Shown here: positions 37,301-45,504 of the stretch, in pieces | How the letters are laid out: the number at the start of each line of letters is the position of its first letter | Position numbering within the stretch: position 1 is the stretch's first letter | Assembly (NCBI RefSeq): GCF_010731695.1 | Contig: NZ_AP022586.1 | Span: 3,472,001-3,536,000, forward strand | DNA from: Mycolicibacterium litorale | GTDB lineage: Bacteria > Actinomycetota > Actinomycetes > Mycobacteriales > Mycobacteriaceae | Direction: 5' to 3' | DNA length: 64,000 nt | The notes under the pieces: model-generated | Database searches by the model: none | Seen by the model: only the letters and a program-made list of their open reading frames with translations | Told to the model about the DNA's origin: nothing | Translations under genes and position numbers: made by a program

Positions 37301-37885
37301 TTCCGCTGCGACATGATCATGGCCGACACCAGCTACGCCGGGCAGCTGAACGTGCCGGACATGTTCACCCGCCTGATGCTGAGCCTGGCCGCAACCGGCA
37401 TTGCCCCGAACTCGTTCTACGAGCTGGATGCGGGTGGCAGCCGCCAGCGGGCCCACTTCGACGGTCTACCAGTCGAATTCATCGCCGACGCCATCTCCAC
37501 GCTCGGCGCCGCGGTGCAAGAGGGGTTCGAGACCTACCACGTGATGAACCCCCACGACGACGCCATCAGCCTGGACACCTTCGTCGACTGGCTCATCGAG
37601 GCCGGCTACCCGATCACGCGGGTGCCTGGGTACGCGGCGTGGCTGGAGCGGTTCGAGACCGCGCTGCGGGCGTTGCCGGAGAAGCAGCGCCAAGCATCGC
37701 TGTTGCCGCTGATCCACAACTATCAGAAGCCCGAGCACCCGATCAACGGCTCGCTGGCGCCGGCCGATCACTTCCGCGCCGCGGTGCAGGAGGCCAAGAT
37801 CGGGCCGGACAAAGACATCCCGCACCTGTCGGCGCCGGTGATCGTCAAGTACCTGACCGACCTGGAGCTGCTCGGGCTGCTCTAG
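34355..37885 (+). CDS. car: Carboxylic acid reductase
   Basis: A 1176-residue three-domain enzyme reducing carboxylic acids to aldehydes with ATP and NADPH. The N-terminal adenylation domain has LLIYTSGSTGAPKGAMY (about 246-262) and the late motif YVDRRNNVLKLSQGEF. A carrier-protein domain follows with DLGGDSLSALTF, whose Ser (about 689) takes phosphopantetheine. The C-terminal thioester reductase has LLTGATGFLGRYL (about 783-795) and the Tyr958-x3-Lys962 pair (YGNSK). Length and order match mycobacterial and Nocardia CARs (FadD9 type). Activity needs a phosphopantetheinyl transferase not encoded here. The reductase at 37921 follows after 35 bases. Confidence 0.95.
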   Translation: MPTPANEREARLLRRFDQLTSHDAQLVAAQPDPTITESLNGPDVRLTDVIRTIMTGYADRPALGQRAVKYVTDATGRTVTELQPRFDTLTYRETWGRVQALAHALAGNPVRPGDRVATLGFISADYAIVDMALALTGAVAVPLQTSAPLTQLHPIVAETEPVAILSSIDDLSDAVELALTAHAPQRFIVFDFHPQVNDHREAFDAATARLRPRHLTVETLDDVIALGGPGIDELQIHRGNPDDLQLLIYTSGSTGAPKGAMYTDRLVAGCWRRWFTPDWDADDRLPAITVNFMPISHVMGRTILYSTLGVGGTAYFAARSDLSTLLDDLALVRPTRLDFVPRIWEMLFQEVQSEVEKRLANSPAGANRDAVEHEVMTEKRENLIGGRQFAAMTGSAPTSPELRAWVEDFIDVHLVDGYGATEAGVTLIDGRVQRPPVTDYKLVDVPDLGYFTTDRPYPRGELYLRSTNLIPGYYKRPDVTAELFDADGWYHTGDVMAETGPDQLQYVDRRNNVLKLSQGEFVTVSKLEAVYGGHPSIRQIFVYGNSARSYVLAVIVPTDDALVSVGGDVDAVKSLLSEALQSVAREAGLQSYEIPRDFLVETRPFTLENGLLTGIRKLARPQLKEYYGPALEGLYTELADSQAEVLRELRQNGADGPVLETVTRAAEALLGAAAAHTAPDTAFTDLGGDSLSALTFANLLHDIFAVDVPVGVIVSPASDLASIAAYIEAQRTGGAKRPTYDAVHGRDATEVHARDLTLDKFLDATTLAAAADLPGPSGEIRTVLLTGATGFLGRYLALQWLERMNLVGGTVIALVRAKDDDGARARLDATFDSGDPNLLAHYRELAADHLKVLAGDKGEADLGLRRADWQRLADTVDLIVDPAALVNHVLPYRQLFGPNVVGTAELIRVALTTRIKPYVYVSTIGVGDGIAPGRFVEDADIRQISATRSIDDSYANGYGNSKWAGEVLLREAHDLAGLPVSVFRCDMIMADTSYAGQLNVPDMFTRLMLSLAATGIAPNSFYELDAGGSRQRAHFDGLPVEFIADAISTLGAAVQEGFETYHVMNPHDDAISLDTFVDWLIEAGYPITRVPGYAAWLERFETALRALPEKQRQASLLPLIHNYQKPEHPINGSLAPADHFRAAVQEAKIGPDKDIPHLSAPVIVKYLTDLELLGLL

Positions 37886-37920
37886 TCCCCTGGGGGTGTC
37901 GACCGTCTACCGTGGAAGCC

Positions 37921-38391
37921 ATGGCCGGAAACATCGACGCCGCCCACCCTCCGCCGGCGCTGCTCAAGGTCGTCAACCCCACGCTGCGGTTCGCGCTGCG
38001 TACGCCGCTGGGCGCCGTGCTCAAGCAGTTCATGGTGGTGAGCTTCACCGGTCGCAAGACGGGCCGCCGGTACTCGGTCCCCGTTAGCGCCCACCACCTC
38101 GACGGTGAGCTCTACGCGATCCTCGAGGCCGGCTGGAAGCACAACTTCGGCGACGGCGCCCCGGCCGACGTCCTCCACAACGGCCGCACCACCCACATGC
38201 ACGGTCAGCTCATCAACGACCCCGAGGCCGTCGCCGACATCGTGCACCGCGTCGCGACGTCCTACGGCGCCAAGAAGGCACAGCAGATGATGGGCCTGAA
38301 ATTCCGCGACAACAACGTCCCGTCGAAGGACGAATTCGTCGCCGCGGCGCGGCAAGGCCTTGCGGCCATCCGACTCACCCCCGCCACGTGA
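37921..38391 (+). CDS. Ddn-like F420H2-dependent nitroreductase-family protein
   Basis: A 156-residue protein of the deazaflavin (F420)-dependent nitroreductase/quinone-reductase family. It has the split-barrel core VVSFTGRKTGRRYSVPVSAH, followed by AGWKHNFGDG and a hydrophilic C-terminus. It probably uses F420H2 to reduce quinones or other substrates. It is 35 bases after car, probably in one operon. Its stop (TGA 38389-38391) overlaps a GTG (38388) that begins the broken ppk2 copy, showing that ppk2 once followed directly. Confidence 0.85.
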   Translation: MAGNIDAAHPPPALLKVVNPTLRFALRTPLGAVLKQFMVVSFTGRKTGRRYSVPVSAHHLDGELYAILEAGWKHNFGDGAPADVLHNGRTTHMHGQLINDPEAVADIVHRVATSYGAKKAQQMMGLKFRDNNVPSKDEFVAAARQGLAAIRLTPAT

Positions 38392-38472
38392 CGGAGTTCG
38401 ACCTCGAGGCGCTGTCGACCGCCCACCACGGTTACACCGCCCGCGACGATGACGACGACGATCGCGTCCTGC
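38388..38472 (+). pseudogene. Duplicated 5' end of ppk2 (broken copy)
   Basis: These 85 bases repeat the first 85 bases of ppk2 (39438-39522) with five mismatches at an offset of exactly 1050. The copy reads M-TEFDLEALSTAHHGYTARD from GTG 38388, in GTGA overlap with the preceding stop, then loses similarity after about 28 codons. The original gene order was therefore F420 reductase-ppk2. A segment of about 965 bases carrying the nuclease-like gene now separates this fragment from the complete copy. Confidence 0.85.
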
Positions 38473-38499
38473 CCTCAACACCTTCGAGAAGGCTAGGTC

Positions 38500-39363
38500 T
38501 TGAGCGAATCTTCGCGTGAGCAGAAGCGATCTGCCGACAACGTCTGGGCGGAGGTGCAGTACCGATCGCGGCAATGGATGGAAGCCAGCACACCCGTCTA
38601 TACCCTCAGCCGCAACGTGCCGAATTACATCATCGGAGTTTCAGACACTCACATCCATCGCCGCTCCGCGGAAGGCCATTCCGTGGACCAACAGACGACC
38701 ATTTCGCGCCGCATGATCGCGACACTCTGGAGTGAATTGTCCCGCGATGGCCAGACGAGCAAGGCAAGCATCACACACGTCCTTCGATTCACTTACGCCC
38801 TCCTGCAACGGAGCGTTCCAGGCATCGCATTCGATCCGGATCCCTACTTCCGATTGGTTCTCGTAGATTCCGACGAGGCCAACCGCGAGTTCGACCCGAC
38901 AGCCGACCCGACGCCAGGCCTTGCCCCGTTGCCAACCCGAACCGGAGGCTCCGGCCGCTCAATCGGGGGTGGCGGTGGCGAGGGTCCTATCCACGCAGCG
39001 ATCAAAGCCAAGATCAAGAATGATCCGGTCGCAGCGGTCGGGGAACGACTCACCTTTCTCTCGGAGGATCTATCAGAACGCCTTGGCGACGAAATTCGCT
39101 TCGCCACAGGTGACCGGGTGGATCTGCTCATGAAGGATCAAGACGGAAATTACGTAGTCATCGAGGTCGAGCCGACGATAGGCCCGCACGATGATGTCGG
39201 CTTCCTGCAAGCGGCCAAATATTGGGTACTGCTGGCCGTCTCGAAACGCATTGCGCTTGATCGGGTCCGACGTATGGTCGCGGCCACCTCGGTTGACCGC
39301 GGCCTACGCGAGCTCTACGAAGCTCGGTATGGCATCGAGTGGCGGGAAGTGTCGCTGCCGTAG
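38500..39363 (+). CDS. Putative PD-(D/E)xK-fold nuclease, possibly inactive
   Basis: A 287-residue protein from TTG 38500 (GAGAAGG upstream). The N-terminal half is unrecognised. After a Gly/Ser-rich linker (about 148-163) comes EGPIHAAIKAKIKNDP, then DRVDLLMKDQDGNYVVIEVE, which resembles the C-terminal nuclease domain of NucS-like enzymes. There the acidic ExK would end in Lys, but here it reads EVE, so the catalytic Lys is absent or moved. The gene is less GC-rich than its neighbours and is bracketed by a direct repeat of the ppk2 start, so it was inserted. A defence or DNA-repair role is possible; not proven. Confidence 0.6.
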   Translation: MSESSREQKRSADNVWAEVQYRSRQWMEASTPVYTLSRNVPNYIIGVSDTHIHRRSAEGHSVDQQTTISRRMIATLWSELSRDGQTSKASITHVLRFTYALLQRSVPGIAFDPDPYFRLVLVDSDEANREFDPTADPTPGLAPLPTRTGGSGRSIGGGGGEGPIHAAIKAKIKNDPVAAVGERLTFLSEDLSERLGDEIRFATGDRVDLLMKDQDGNYVVIEVEPTIGPHDDVGFLQAAKYWVLLAVSKRIALDRVRRMVAATSVDRGLRELYEARYGIEWREVSLP

Positions 39364-39437
39364 TCAGCGTCTGCATCCGGTGCGAGCACCTTGCCAGCGA
39401 CAGGTCCGCGTTACCGTTTTCTGCTACACGTGGTGCT

Positions 39438-39522
39438 ATGACCGAGATCGACCTCGAGGCGCTGTCGACCGCCCACCACGGTTACACCGTCCGCGACGAT
39501 GACGACGACGATCCCGTCCTGC
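39438..39522 (+). repeat. Right copy of the 85-bp direct repeat
   Basis: The first 85 bases of intact ppk2, nearly identical to 38388-38472. Forty of these bases (39449-39488) match without a gap or change. The repeat brackets the inserted nuclease-like gene. Confidence 0.85.
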
Positions 39523-40316
39523 TCGACCGCGCCGGGAACCCGATCGAGACCTGGCGAGAGCGCTACCCCTACGACGAGCGGATGCCCCGCGCCGAATACG
39601 AGTGGCTGAAGCGCAAACTGCAGATCGAGCTGCTCAAGGTGCAGCGGTGGAGCAAGCGGACCGGCGCGCGCCACGTGATCATATTCGAGGGCCGCGACGC
39701 CGCAGGTAAGGGCGGCACCATCCAGCGGTTCATGGAACACCTCGATCCCCGCTATGCGCGCACGGTCGCACTCGAGAAGCCGACAGAGCAGGAGCGGTCG
39801 CAGTGGTACTTCCAGCGCTACGTCGCACACCTGCCGACCGCCGGTGAGATCGTGCTGTTCGACCGGTCCTGGTACAACCGCGCCGGCGTCGAGAAGGTGA
39901 TGCGCTTCGCGACCGAAGAGCAGCAAGCGGAGTTCATGCGCCAGGCGCCGGTGTTCGAGGAGATGCTCGTCAACGACGGCCTGCACCTCACGAAGTTCTG
40001 GTTCTCGGTGTCTCCGGCCGAGCAGCGCACCCGGTTCGCGATCCGGCTCGTCGACCCGCTGCGGCACTGGAAGTTCTCCGACATGGACATCGAAGCGGCA
40101 AGGCGCTGGGACGACTACACCCGCGCCAAAGAGGAGATGTTCCTTGCCACCGACACCGACCACGCACCGTGGATCGTCGTCAACACCAACGACAAGAAGC
40201 GCGGACGCATCAACGCCATGCGCTTCCTGCTCTCGAAGTTCGACTACGACGACAAAGACTGCGACGTCGTCGGCGAGCCGGATCCGCTGATCGTCGGCCG
40301 CGCGCTGGCCGATTAA
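39438..40316 (+). CDS. ppk2: Polyphosphate kinase 2
   Basis: A 292-residue PPK2-family kinase that transfers phosphate between polyphosphate and nucleotides. Walker A EGRDAAGKGGT, lid-region QWYFQRYVAHLP and Walker B-like EIVLFDRSWYNRAGVE are all present. The N-terminus is acidic (RDDDDDDPVLL). ATG 39438. Its TAA overlaps the TAA of the opposing cyclase gene. PPK2 could recharge nucleotide pools, which fits the CAR reaction that consumes ATP and releases AMP; this link is inference. Confidence 0.92.
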   Translation: MTEIDLEALSTAHHGYTVRDDDDDDPVLLDRAGNPIETWRERYPYDERMPRAEYEWLKRKLQIELLKVQRWSKRTGARHVIIFEGRDAAGKGGTIQRFMEHLDPRYARTVALEKPTEQERSQWYFQRYVAHLPTAGEIVLFDRSWYNRAGVEKVMRFATEEQQAEFMRQAPVFEEMLVNDGLHLTKFWFSVSPAEQRTRFAIRLVDPLRHWKFSDMDIEAARRWDDYTRAKEEMFLATDTDHAPWIVVNTNDKKRGRINAMRFLLSKFDYDDKDCDVVGEPDPLIVGRALAD

Positions 40317-41650
40317 TCCCGCACCGCGAAGACCGGCCATCGCTGCGGGATGCCCTTGAGCTCATGGCGGCCGCGGTCGGCGAATTCGATGCGCGATCCG
40401 AGCACCAGCGGCGGCACCACCCCGGACACCAGCACCTCCCCGGGCGTCGCGAGCGCCATGATGCGCGCGGCGATGTGCACCGCGATGCCGTGGACGTCGC
40501 CGTCGGCCACCTCCACCTCGCCGGTGTGCAACCCGGTGCGGATCCTGAGGCCGAGCTCGGCGACCCCTTCGCCGATCGCCCGCGCACAGTGGATCGCCCG
40601 CGCCGGACCGTCGAATGTCGCCAGCGCCCCGTCCCCGGTGAACTTCACGACCGCACCGCGCGCACCGCTCACCTCACGCTCGACGATGCGGTCGTGCGCG
40701 GCGAGCAGCGCCGTCCACTGATCGTCGCCCAGGGCCGCGGCCAGTTCGGTGGAGCCCACGATGTCGGTGAACAGCACGGTGGACAGCACCCGGTTCGACT
40801 GCGGCACCGCGCGACCGCCCGTGACGAACGATTCGATCTCGTCGACCACACGGTCCGCATCGCCGGCGAACCACGCGTTGTCCTCGCCATCCAGCTCGAC
40901 CAGCCGCGCATGCGCGATCCGGCCGGCCATGTCCACCGCATGGTCATGACGGACGTGCCGGTCACCGCGCCGAGGCAGCAGCAGGGTCGGCGCCTGGACA
41001 CTGCCCAGTGCGGGCCGGATATCGGTGTGCAGGAACAGCTCCAGAATCGCCCGGAAATGCGCGGGACCGCCGGCCAGCCGCTCGTTGCGCGCCCACCACC
41101 GCCGCTTCGCCGCGTCGCCCGACCAGCTGGGCGCCAGCCGGTCCACCACCGCGCCGCTGCCCACCGCCTGCGCGGCCACGTCGAGATACCTCGCCAACAC
41201 CGGTTCGGGCATCCCCACGGGATGGTCCGGGCCACGCACATACCGCGCGAACGGACTGCACAGCACGAGCGAACGCACCCGATGCGGATGGCTGCCCGCG
41301 AGCAGCAGCACCGGCAGCCCCGACTCCGACATCCCGAACACCGTCGCGGACTCGCTGCCCACCGCGTCGAGCACCGACACCAGCCCGTCCGCCCACGATT
41401 GCATCGCCGGGCGGTCCTTGATCGGCACGGCATCGGAACTCCCGGTGCCGAGCAGATCCGTCAGGATCAGCCGGCTGAACGACGCCAGATGGCGTAGGTG
41501 CCCGGCGACGGTGGGTTCATCCCACAGCAGATCGATCGGGAACGTCGCCGTCGGCACGAAGAGCAGGTCCGGACCCGCGTCACCGACAACCTGATACGCG
41601 AGATGGGCGTCGCCATCCCGCGCGTACAGCGTCTCCGGGGCGGACGCCAT
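40313..41650 (-). CDS. Alpha/beta hydrolase fused to a class III nucleotidyl cyclase domain
   Basis: A protein of about 445 residues from ATG 41650. The first 265 residues form an alpha/beta-hydrolase fold with a nucleophile elbow VFGMSESGLP. The rest is a class III cyclase homology domain: VLFTDIVGSTELAAALGDD (metal-binding Asp), VVKFTGDGALATFDG (second Asp) and RIRTGLHTGEVE. Mycobacteria have several hydrolase-cyclase fusions; the hydrolase part probably binds a small ligand and sets cyclic AMP output. No membrane segment. The stop overlaps that of ppk2 on the other strand. Confidence 0.85.
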   Translation of the reverse strand: MASAPETLYARDGDAHLAYQVVGDAGPDLLFVPTATFPIDLLWDEPTVAGHLRHLASFSRLILTDLLGTGSSDAVPIKDRPAMQSWADGLVSVLDAVGSESATVFGMSESGLPVLLLAGSHPHRVRSLVLCSPFARYVRGPDHPVGMPEPVLARYLDVAAQAVGSGAVVDRLAPSWSGDAAKRRWWARNERLAGGPAHFRAILELFLHTDIRPALGSVQAPTLLLPRRGDRHVRHDHAVDMAGRIAHARLVELDGEDNAWFAGDADRVVDEIESFVTGGRAVPQSNRVLSTVLFTDIVGSTELAAALGDDQWTALLAAHDRIVEREVSGARGAVVKFTGDGALATFDGPARAIHCARAIGEGVAELGLRIRTGLHTGEVEVADGDVHGIAVHIAARIMALATPGEVLVSGVVPPLVLGSRIEFADRGRHELKGIPQRWPVFAVRD

Positions 41651-41759
41651 GGCACGAGCATGGCACGACCGCGACATCCGCGTCAGCGACTGTGAACCAT
41701 CCGGCGCCTGCCCTCGTATCACCCGGTAGGGCCCTGTCCGCCCGAGCCGAAAGGACGAC

Positions 41760-43952
41760 GTGCTGGAACGCATCGCACGGCTGGCCATCAGCGCGCCGCG
41801 TGGCGTCCTCACCGTTGCGGCGGCACTGGCCGTCGCCGCGGCCGTCTTCGGCATCCCCGTCGCGAAGACGCTGTGCGCCTGCGGGTTCGAGGATCCGACC
41901 TCCGAATCATCAGCGGCGGCGCGCCTGCTCTCCGAGAAGTTCGGTCAGGGCGACGTCCAGATGCTGATCGTGGTCGAGTCACCCGACGGCTACCGCAGCG
42001 CGGCCGCCCGCGACGTCGGCACGGCGATCGTCGACCAGCTGCGGCGCTCCCCGCACGTCTCCTCGGTCACCTCCCCCTGGACGGTCCCGCCCTCCGCGGC
42101 AACCGAGCTCATCAGCACCGACAGCAGCGCCGGCCTGATCATCGCCGGTATCACCGGCGGGGAGACCGGATCTCAGCAACACGCCAAGGCGCTGTCCGAC
42201 GAGATCACCGGCGACCGGGGCGAGGTCACCGTGCGCTCCGGCGGCGTCGCCATGGTCAACGCACAGATCACCACACAGTCCCAGCATGACCTCCTCCTCA
42301 TGGAGTCGATCGCGATCCCGCTGAGCTTCCTCGTGCTGGTCTGGGTGTTCGGCGGTCTGCTCGCCGCCGCGGTGCCCGTCGCCGTCGGCGGGCTGGCCAT
42401 CGTGGGCGCCCTCGCCGTCCTGCGCACCGTCACGGTGTTCACCGACGTGTCGATCTTCGCGCTCAACCTGAGCGCGGCGATGGGCCTGGCCCTGGCGATC
42501 GACTACACCCTGCTCATCATCAGCCGATACCGCGACGAGCTGGCCGAGGGCGCCGACCGCGACAGCGCGCTCACCCGGACCATGGTGTCTGCGGGCCGCA
42601 CGGTGGTGTTCTCCGCGACGACGGTCGGCTTGTCGATGAGCGTCATGGCGCTGTTCCCGATGCACTTCCTGAAGTCCTTCGCCTATGCCGGTGTCGCCAC
42701 CGTGACGTTCGCCGCGCTGGCCGCGGTCGTGCTGACACCCGCGGCCATCGTTGTGCTGGGCCACCGGTTGGACGCGCTCGACGTCCGGCGCCTCGCGCGA
42801 CGCGTGCTGCGCCGTCCCGAGCCGGTGCGTCGTTCCGTCGAACAGTGGTTCTGGTACCGGTCGACGACGTTCGTGATGCGCCGGGCGATGCCGATCGGGG
42901 TGGGCGTCGTCGTCCTGCTCCTCACCCTGGGCGCCCCGTTCCTCGGTGTGAAGTGGGGGTTTCCCGACGACCGTGTGCTGCCGCCGTCCGCATCCGCGCG
43001 CCAGGTGGGCGACCAGCTGCGCACCGACTTCGCCGGCAACTCGGCCACCGGCGTGTCCGTCGTCATCCCCGACGCAAAGGGGCTGCCACGCAGCGAGATC
43101 CAGCGTTACGCGGACGAACTGGCGCGCGCACCCGACGTCGTCAACGTGTCGGTCACCGGCGAGGAGCAGGGCAGCGTTCTGCTGACTGTCGACAGCTCGG
43201 CCCCGCTGTTCTCCGATAGATCGGATATTCAGCTCGACCGGCTGCACGCGGTCCCCCGCCCCGGCGACCGACCCGTCTACATCGGCGGCACCGCGCAGGC
43301 CAACCGCGACAGCGTGCACGCCATCACCTCGCGGCTGCCGGTCGTGCTCGGCCTGATCGCCGCCATCATGTTCGTGCTGCTGCTGTTGCTGACCGGCAGT
43401 GTGGTGCTGCCACTGAAAGCGTTGCTGCTCAACGCCCTCTCGCTGACCGCCGCGTTCGGGGCGATGGTGTGGATCTTCCAGGACGGCCACCTCGGTGCGC
43501 TGGGGACGACGCCGACGGGGACGCTCGTCGCCAATGTGCCGGTGCTGCTGTTCTGCATCGCGTTCGGCCTGTCGATGGATTACGAAGTGTTCCTGGTCTC
43601 GCGGATCCGCGAGTTCTGGCTGGCGTCGGGCGCCGACGGTGACGCCCGTCCGCCTCGCGTGCGCAACGACGAGAGCGTGGCACTCGGCATCGCCCATACC
43701 GGCCGCGTCGTCACCGCCGCCGCGCTGGTCATGACGATCTCCTTCGCGGCGCTGGTGGCGGCGAATGTGTCGTTCATGCGGATGTTCGGCCTCGGCCTCA
43801 CACTGGCCGTGCTCGTCGACGCCACGCTGGTCCGGATGGTGTTACTGCCGGCGTTCATGCACCTGATGGGCCAATGGAATTGGTGGGGACCGGCACGGTT
43901 GAACCGATCGACGCGCCCCCTCGTTTCCAAAGTGTGTCTGCCACAAGCGTGA
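41760..43952 (+). CDS. MMPL-family (RND) transporter
   Basis: A 730-residue membrane protein in two repeats. Each has a first helix, a periplasmic domain and a cluster of helices. The proton-relay pairs are visible as [15 protein letters not shown] in the first half and [15 protein letters not shown] in the second. It is shorter than large MmpL lipid exporters and more like the short MMPL group. GTG 41760 follows AAGGA. It overlaps the type III PKS gene, so it probably exports that pathway's lipid product. Confidence 0.9.
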   Translation: MLERIARLAISAPRGVLTVAAALAVAAAVFGIPVAKTLCACGFEDPTSESSAAARLLSEKFGQGDVQMLIVVESPDGYRSAAARDVGTAIVDQLRRSPHVSSVTSPWTVPPSAATELISTDSSAGLIIAGITGGETGSQQHAKALSDEITGDRGEVTVRSGGVAMVNAQITTQSQHDLLLMESIAIPLSFLVLVWVFGGLLAAAVPVAVGGLAIVGALAVLRTVTVFTDVSIFALNLSAAMGLALAIDYTLLIISRYRDELAEGADRDSALTRTMVSAGRTVVFSATTVGLSMSVMALFPMHFLKSFAYAGVATVTFAALAAVVLTPAAIVVLGHRLDALDVRRLARRVLRRPEPVRRSVEQWFWYRSTTFVMRRAMPIGVGVVVLLLTLGAPFLGVKWGFPDDRVLPPSASARQVGDQLRTDFAGNSATGVSVVIPDAKGLPRSEIQRYADELARAPDVVNVSVTGEEQGSVLLTVDSSAPLFSDRSDIQLDRLHAVPRPGDRPVYIGGTAQANRDSVHAITSRLPVVLGLIAAIMFVLLLLLTGSVVLPLKALLLNALSLTAAFGAMVWIFQDGHLGALGTTPTGTLVANVPVLLFCIAFGLSMDYEVFLVSRIREFWLASGADGDARPPRVRNDESVALGIAHTGRVVTAAALVMTISFAALVAANVSFMRMFGLGLTLAVLVDATLVRMVLLPAFMHLMGQWNWWGPARLNRSTRPLVSKVCLPQA

Positions 43953-45001
43953 TCGCCGGCGTCCGCGGGGAACTACCACCCCGGCGCTACACCCAGAGCG
44001 AAGTCACCGAAGCGCTGCTGGACAGTCCCGGCTGGCGGCCCTTCGAAGACCTGGTCCGCAGTTTGCACGTCAGCGCGAAGGTCAACAATCGCCATCTCGT
44101 GCTGCCGATCGAGGCCTATGCGACGATGACCGACTTCGGTGAGGCCAACGACCACTTCATCGAGCACGCCGTCGATCTGGGCTGCGCAGCGGTCGACGGT
44201 GCGTTGACCGAAGCGGGACTGAAACCCGCAGACGTCGACCTGATCATGACCACGACGGTGACCGGCCTCGCGGTGCCGCCACTGGACGCGCGCATCGCCG
44301 CGCGCCTGGGCCTGCGCCCCGATGTGCGGCGCGTACCGATCTTCGGCCTGGGCTGCGTCGCCGGCGCCGCCGGACTGGGCCGGATCAACGACTACCTGCG
44401 CGGTGCCCCCGACGGCGTCGCGGTGCTGCTGGCGGTGGAGTTGTGCTCGCTGGGCCGCCGGACCGAACCCACCATCGCCACCCTCGTCGGCAGTGCGCTC
44501 TTCGGCGACGGAGCGGCCGCGGTCGTGGCGGTCGGTGAACGCCGCGCCGAACGGATCGCCGCTGCCGGCCCGGACATCGTGGACTCGCGTGCGCATCTCT
44601 ATCCCGACTCGCTGAGCACGATGGGCTGGGACATCAGTGCCGCCGGCTTCCAGTTGGTGCTCTCCGCGGATCTGCCTGCGGTGATCGAGCAGTACCTGAG
44701 CGATGACGTCACCGAGTTCCTGGCGATGCACGGATGCACGATCGCCGACATCGCCGCCTGGGTGAGCCATCCCGGCGGCCCGAAGATCCTCGAGGCCGTC
44801 ACCGCCGCCCTCGATCTGCCCGACGACGCCCTCGAGCTGACCTGGCGTTCCCTCGGAGACGTCGGGAACCTGTCGTCCGCGTCGGTGCTGCACGTCCTGC
44901 GCGACACGATCGCCAAACGCCCGCCGTCGGGAAGCCCCGGACTCCTGATGGCGATGGGGCCGGGATTCTGTTCCGAACTCGTGCTGCTGCGCTGGCACTG
45001 A
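43934..45001 (+). CDS. Type III polyketide synthase (chalcone/stilbene synthase family)
   Basis: About 355 residues from GTG 43934; GTG 43949, which overlaps the mmpL stop, is the other option. The catalytic triad is complete: Cys141 in [11 protein letters not shown], His279 in WVSHPGGPK and Asn312 in GNLSSASVL. It condenses a fatty acyl starter with malonyl units to give alkylpyrones or alkylresorcinols, as mycobacterial Pks10/Pks11/Pks18-type enzymes do. The next two genes encode likely methylation and hydroxylation of the product. Confidence 0.92.
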   Translation: MSATSVIAGVRGELPPRRYTQSEVTEALLDSPGWRPFEDLVRSLHVSAKVNNRHLVLPIEAYATMTDFGEANDHFIEHAVDLGCAAVDGALTEAGLKPADVDLIMTTTVTGLAVPPLDARIAARLGLRPDVRRVPIFGLGCVAGAAGLGRINDYLRGAPDGVAVLLAVELCSLGRRTEPTIATLVGSALFGDGAAAVVAVGERRAERIAAAGPDIVDSRAHLYPDSLSTMGWDISAAGFQLVLSADLPAVIEQYLSDDVTEFLAMHGCTIADIAAWVSHPGGPKILEAVTAALDLPDDALELTWRSLGDVGNLSSASVLHVLRDTIAKRPPSGSPGLLMAMGPGFCSELVLLRWH

Positions 45002-45504
45002 TGTACCGGCGCCTCATCATCGCGGTGGCGTTGGAGCGCCTCGCTGAACTGGTTGTGTCCCACCGCAATCTGTCATGGAGTCGGGCACACAGCGGCACGG
45101 AGTACGGGGCTCGGCACTACCCGTTGATGATCGCGCTCCACACCGGTTTGCTTGCGGGATGCCTCATCGAGGTCTATGCACGGCGACGGCCCTACGTCCC
45201 GGCGCTGGGCAGGCCGATGCTGGCGGCGGTGCTGGCGGCCCAGGGTCTGCGCTGGTGGTGCATCGGCACTCTGGGACGCCAGTGGAACACCCGCGTCATC
45301 GTCGTTCCCGGGGCGTCGCGCGTGAGCGCCGGCCCGTACCGATACCTGGCACACCCCAACTACGTCGCCGTGGCCGTCGAGGGCGCCGCCCTACCGCTGG
45401 TCCACAGCGCGTGGATGACGTCGCTGTCGTTCACTGTGCTCAACGCCCTCCTGCTGCGGACGCGGATCCGCGTCGAGGACGCCGCCCTGGCCAGGCTGGC
45501 GTGA
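45001..45504 (+). CDS. ICMT-family methyltransferase
   Basis: A 167-residue membrane protein of the isoprenylcysteine carboxyl methyltransferase family. It has about four helices and the C-terminal signature GPYRYLAHPNYVAVAVEG. ATG 45001 shares a base with the PKS stop (TGATG). In phenolic-lipid clusters such as Streptomyces srs, the matching enzyme O-methylates the type III PKS product; I infer the same here. Confidence 0.87.
   Translation: MYRRLIIAVALERLAELVVSHRNLSWSRAHSGTEYGARHYPLMIALHTGLLAGCLIEVYARRRPYVPALGRPMLAAVLAAQGLRWWCIGTLGRQWNTRVIVVPGASRVSAGPYRYLAHPNYVAVAVEGAALPLVHSAWMTSLSFTVLNALLLRTRIRVEDAALARLA

Noticed and set aside
35750..37456. 568-codon minus-strand frame within car
   Set aside because: Antisense shadow; the + strand frame has all CAR motifs.
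41979..43697. 572-codon minus-strand frame within the MMPL gene
   Set aside because: His/Asp/Gln-rich shadow composition and no family motif.
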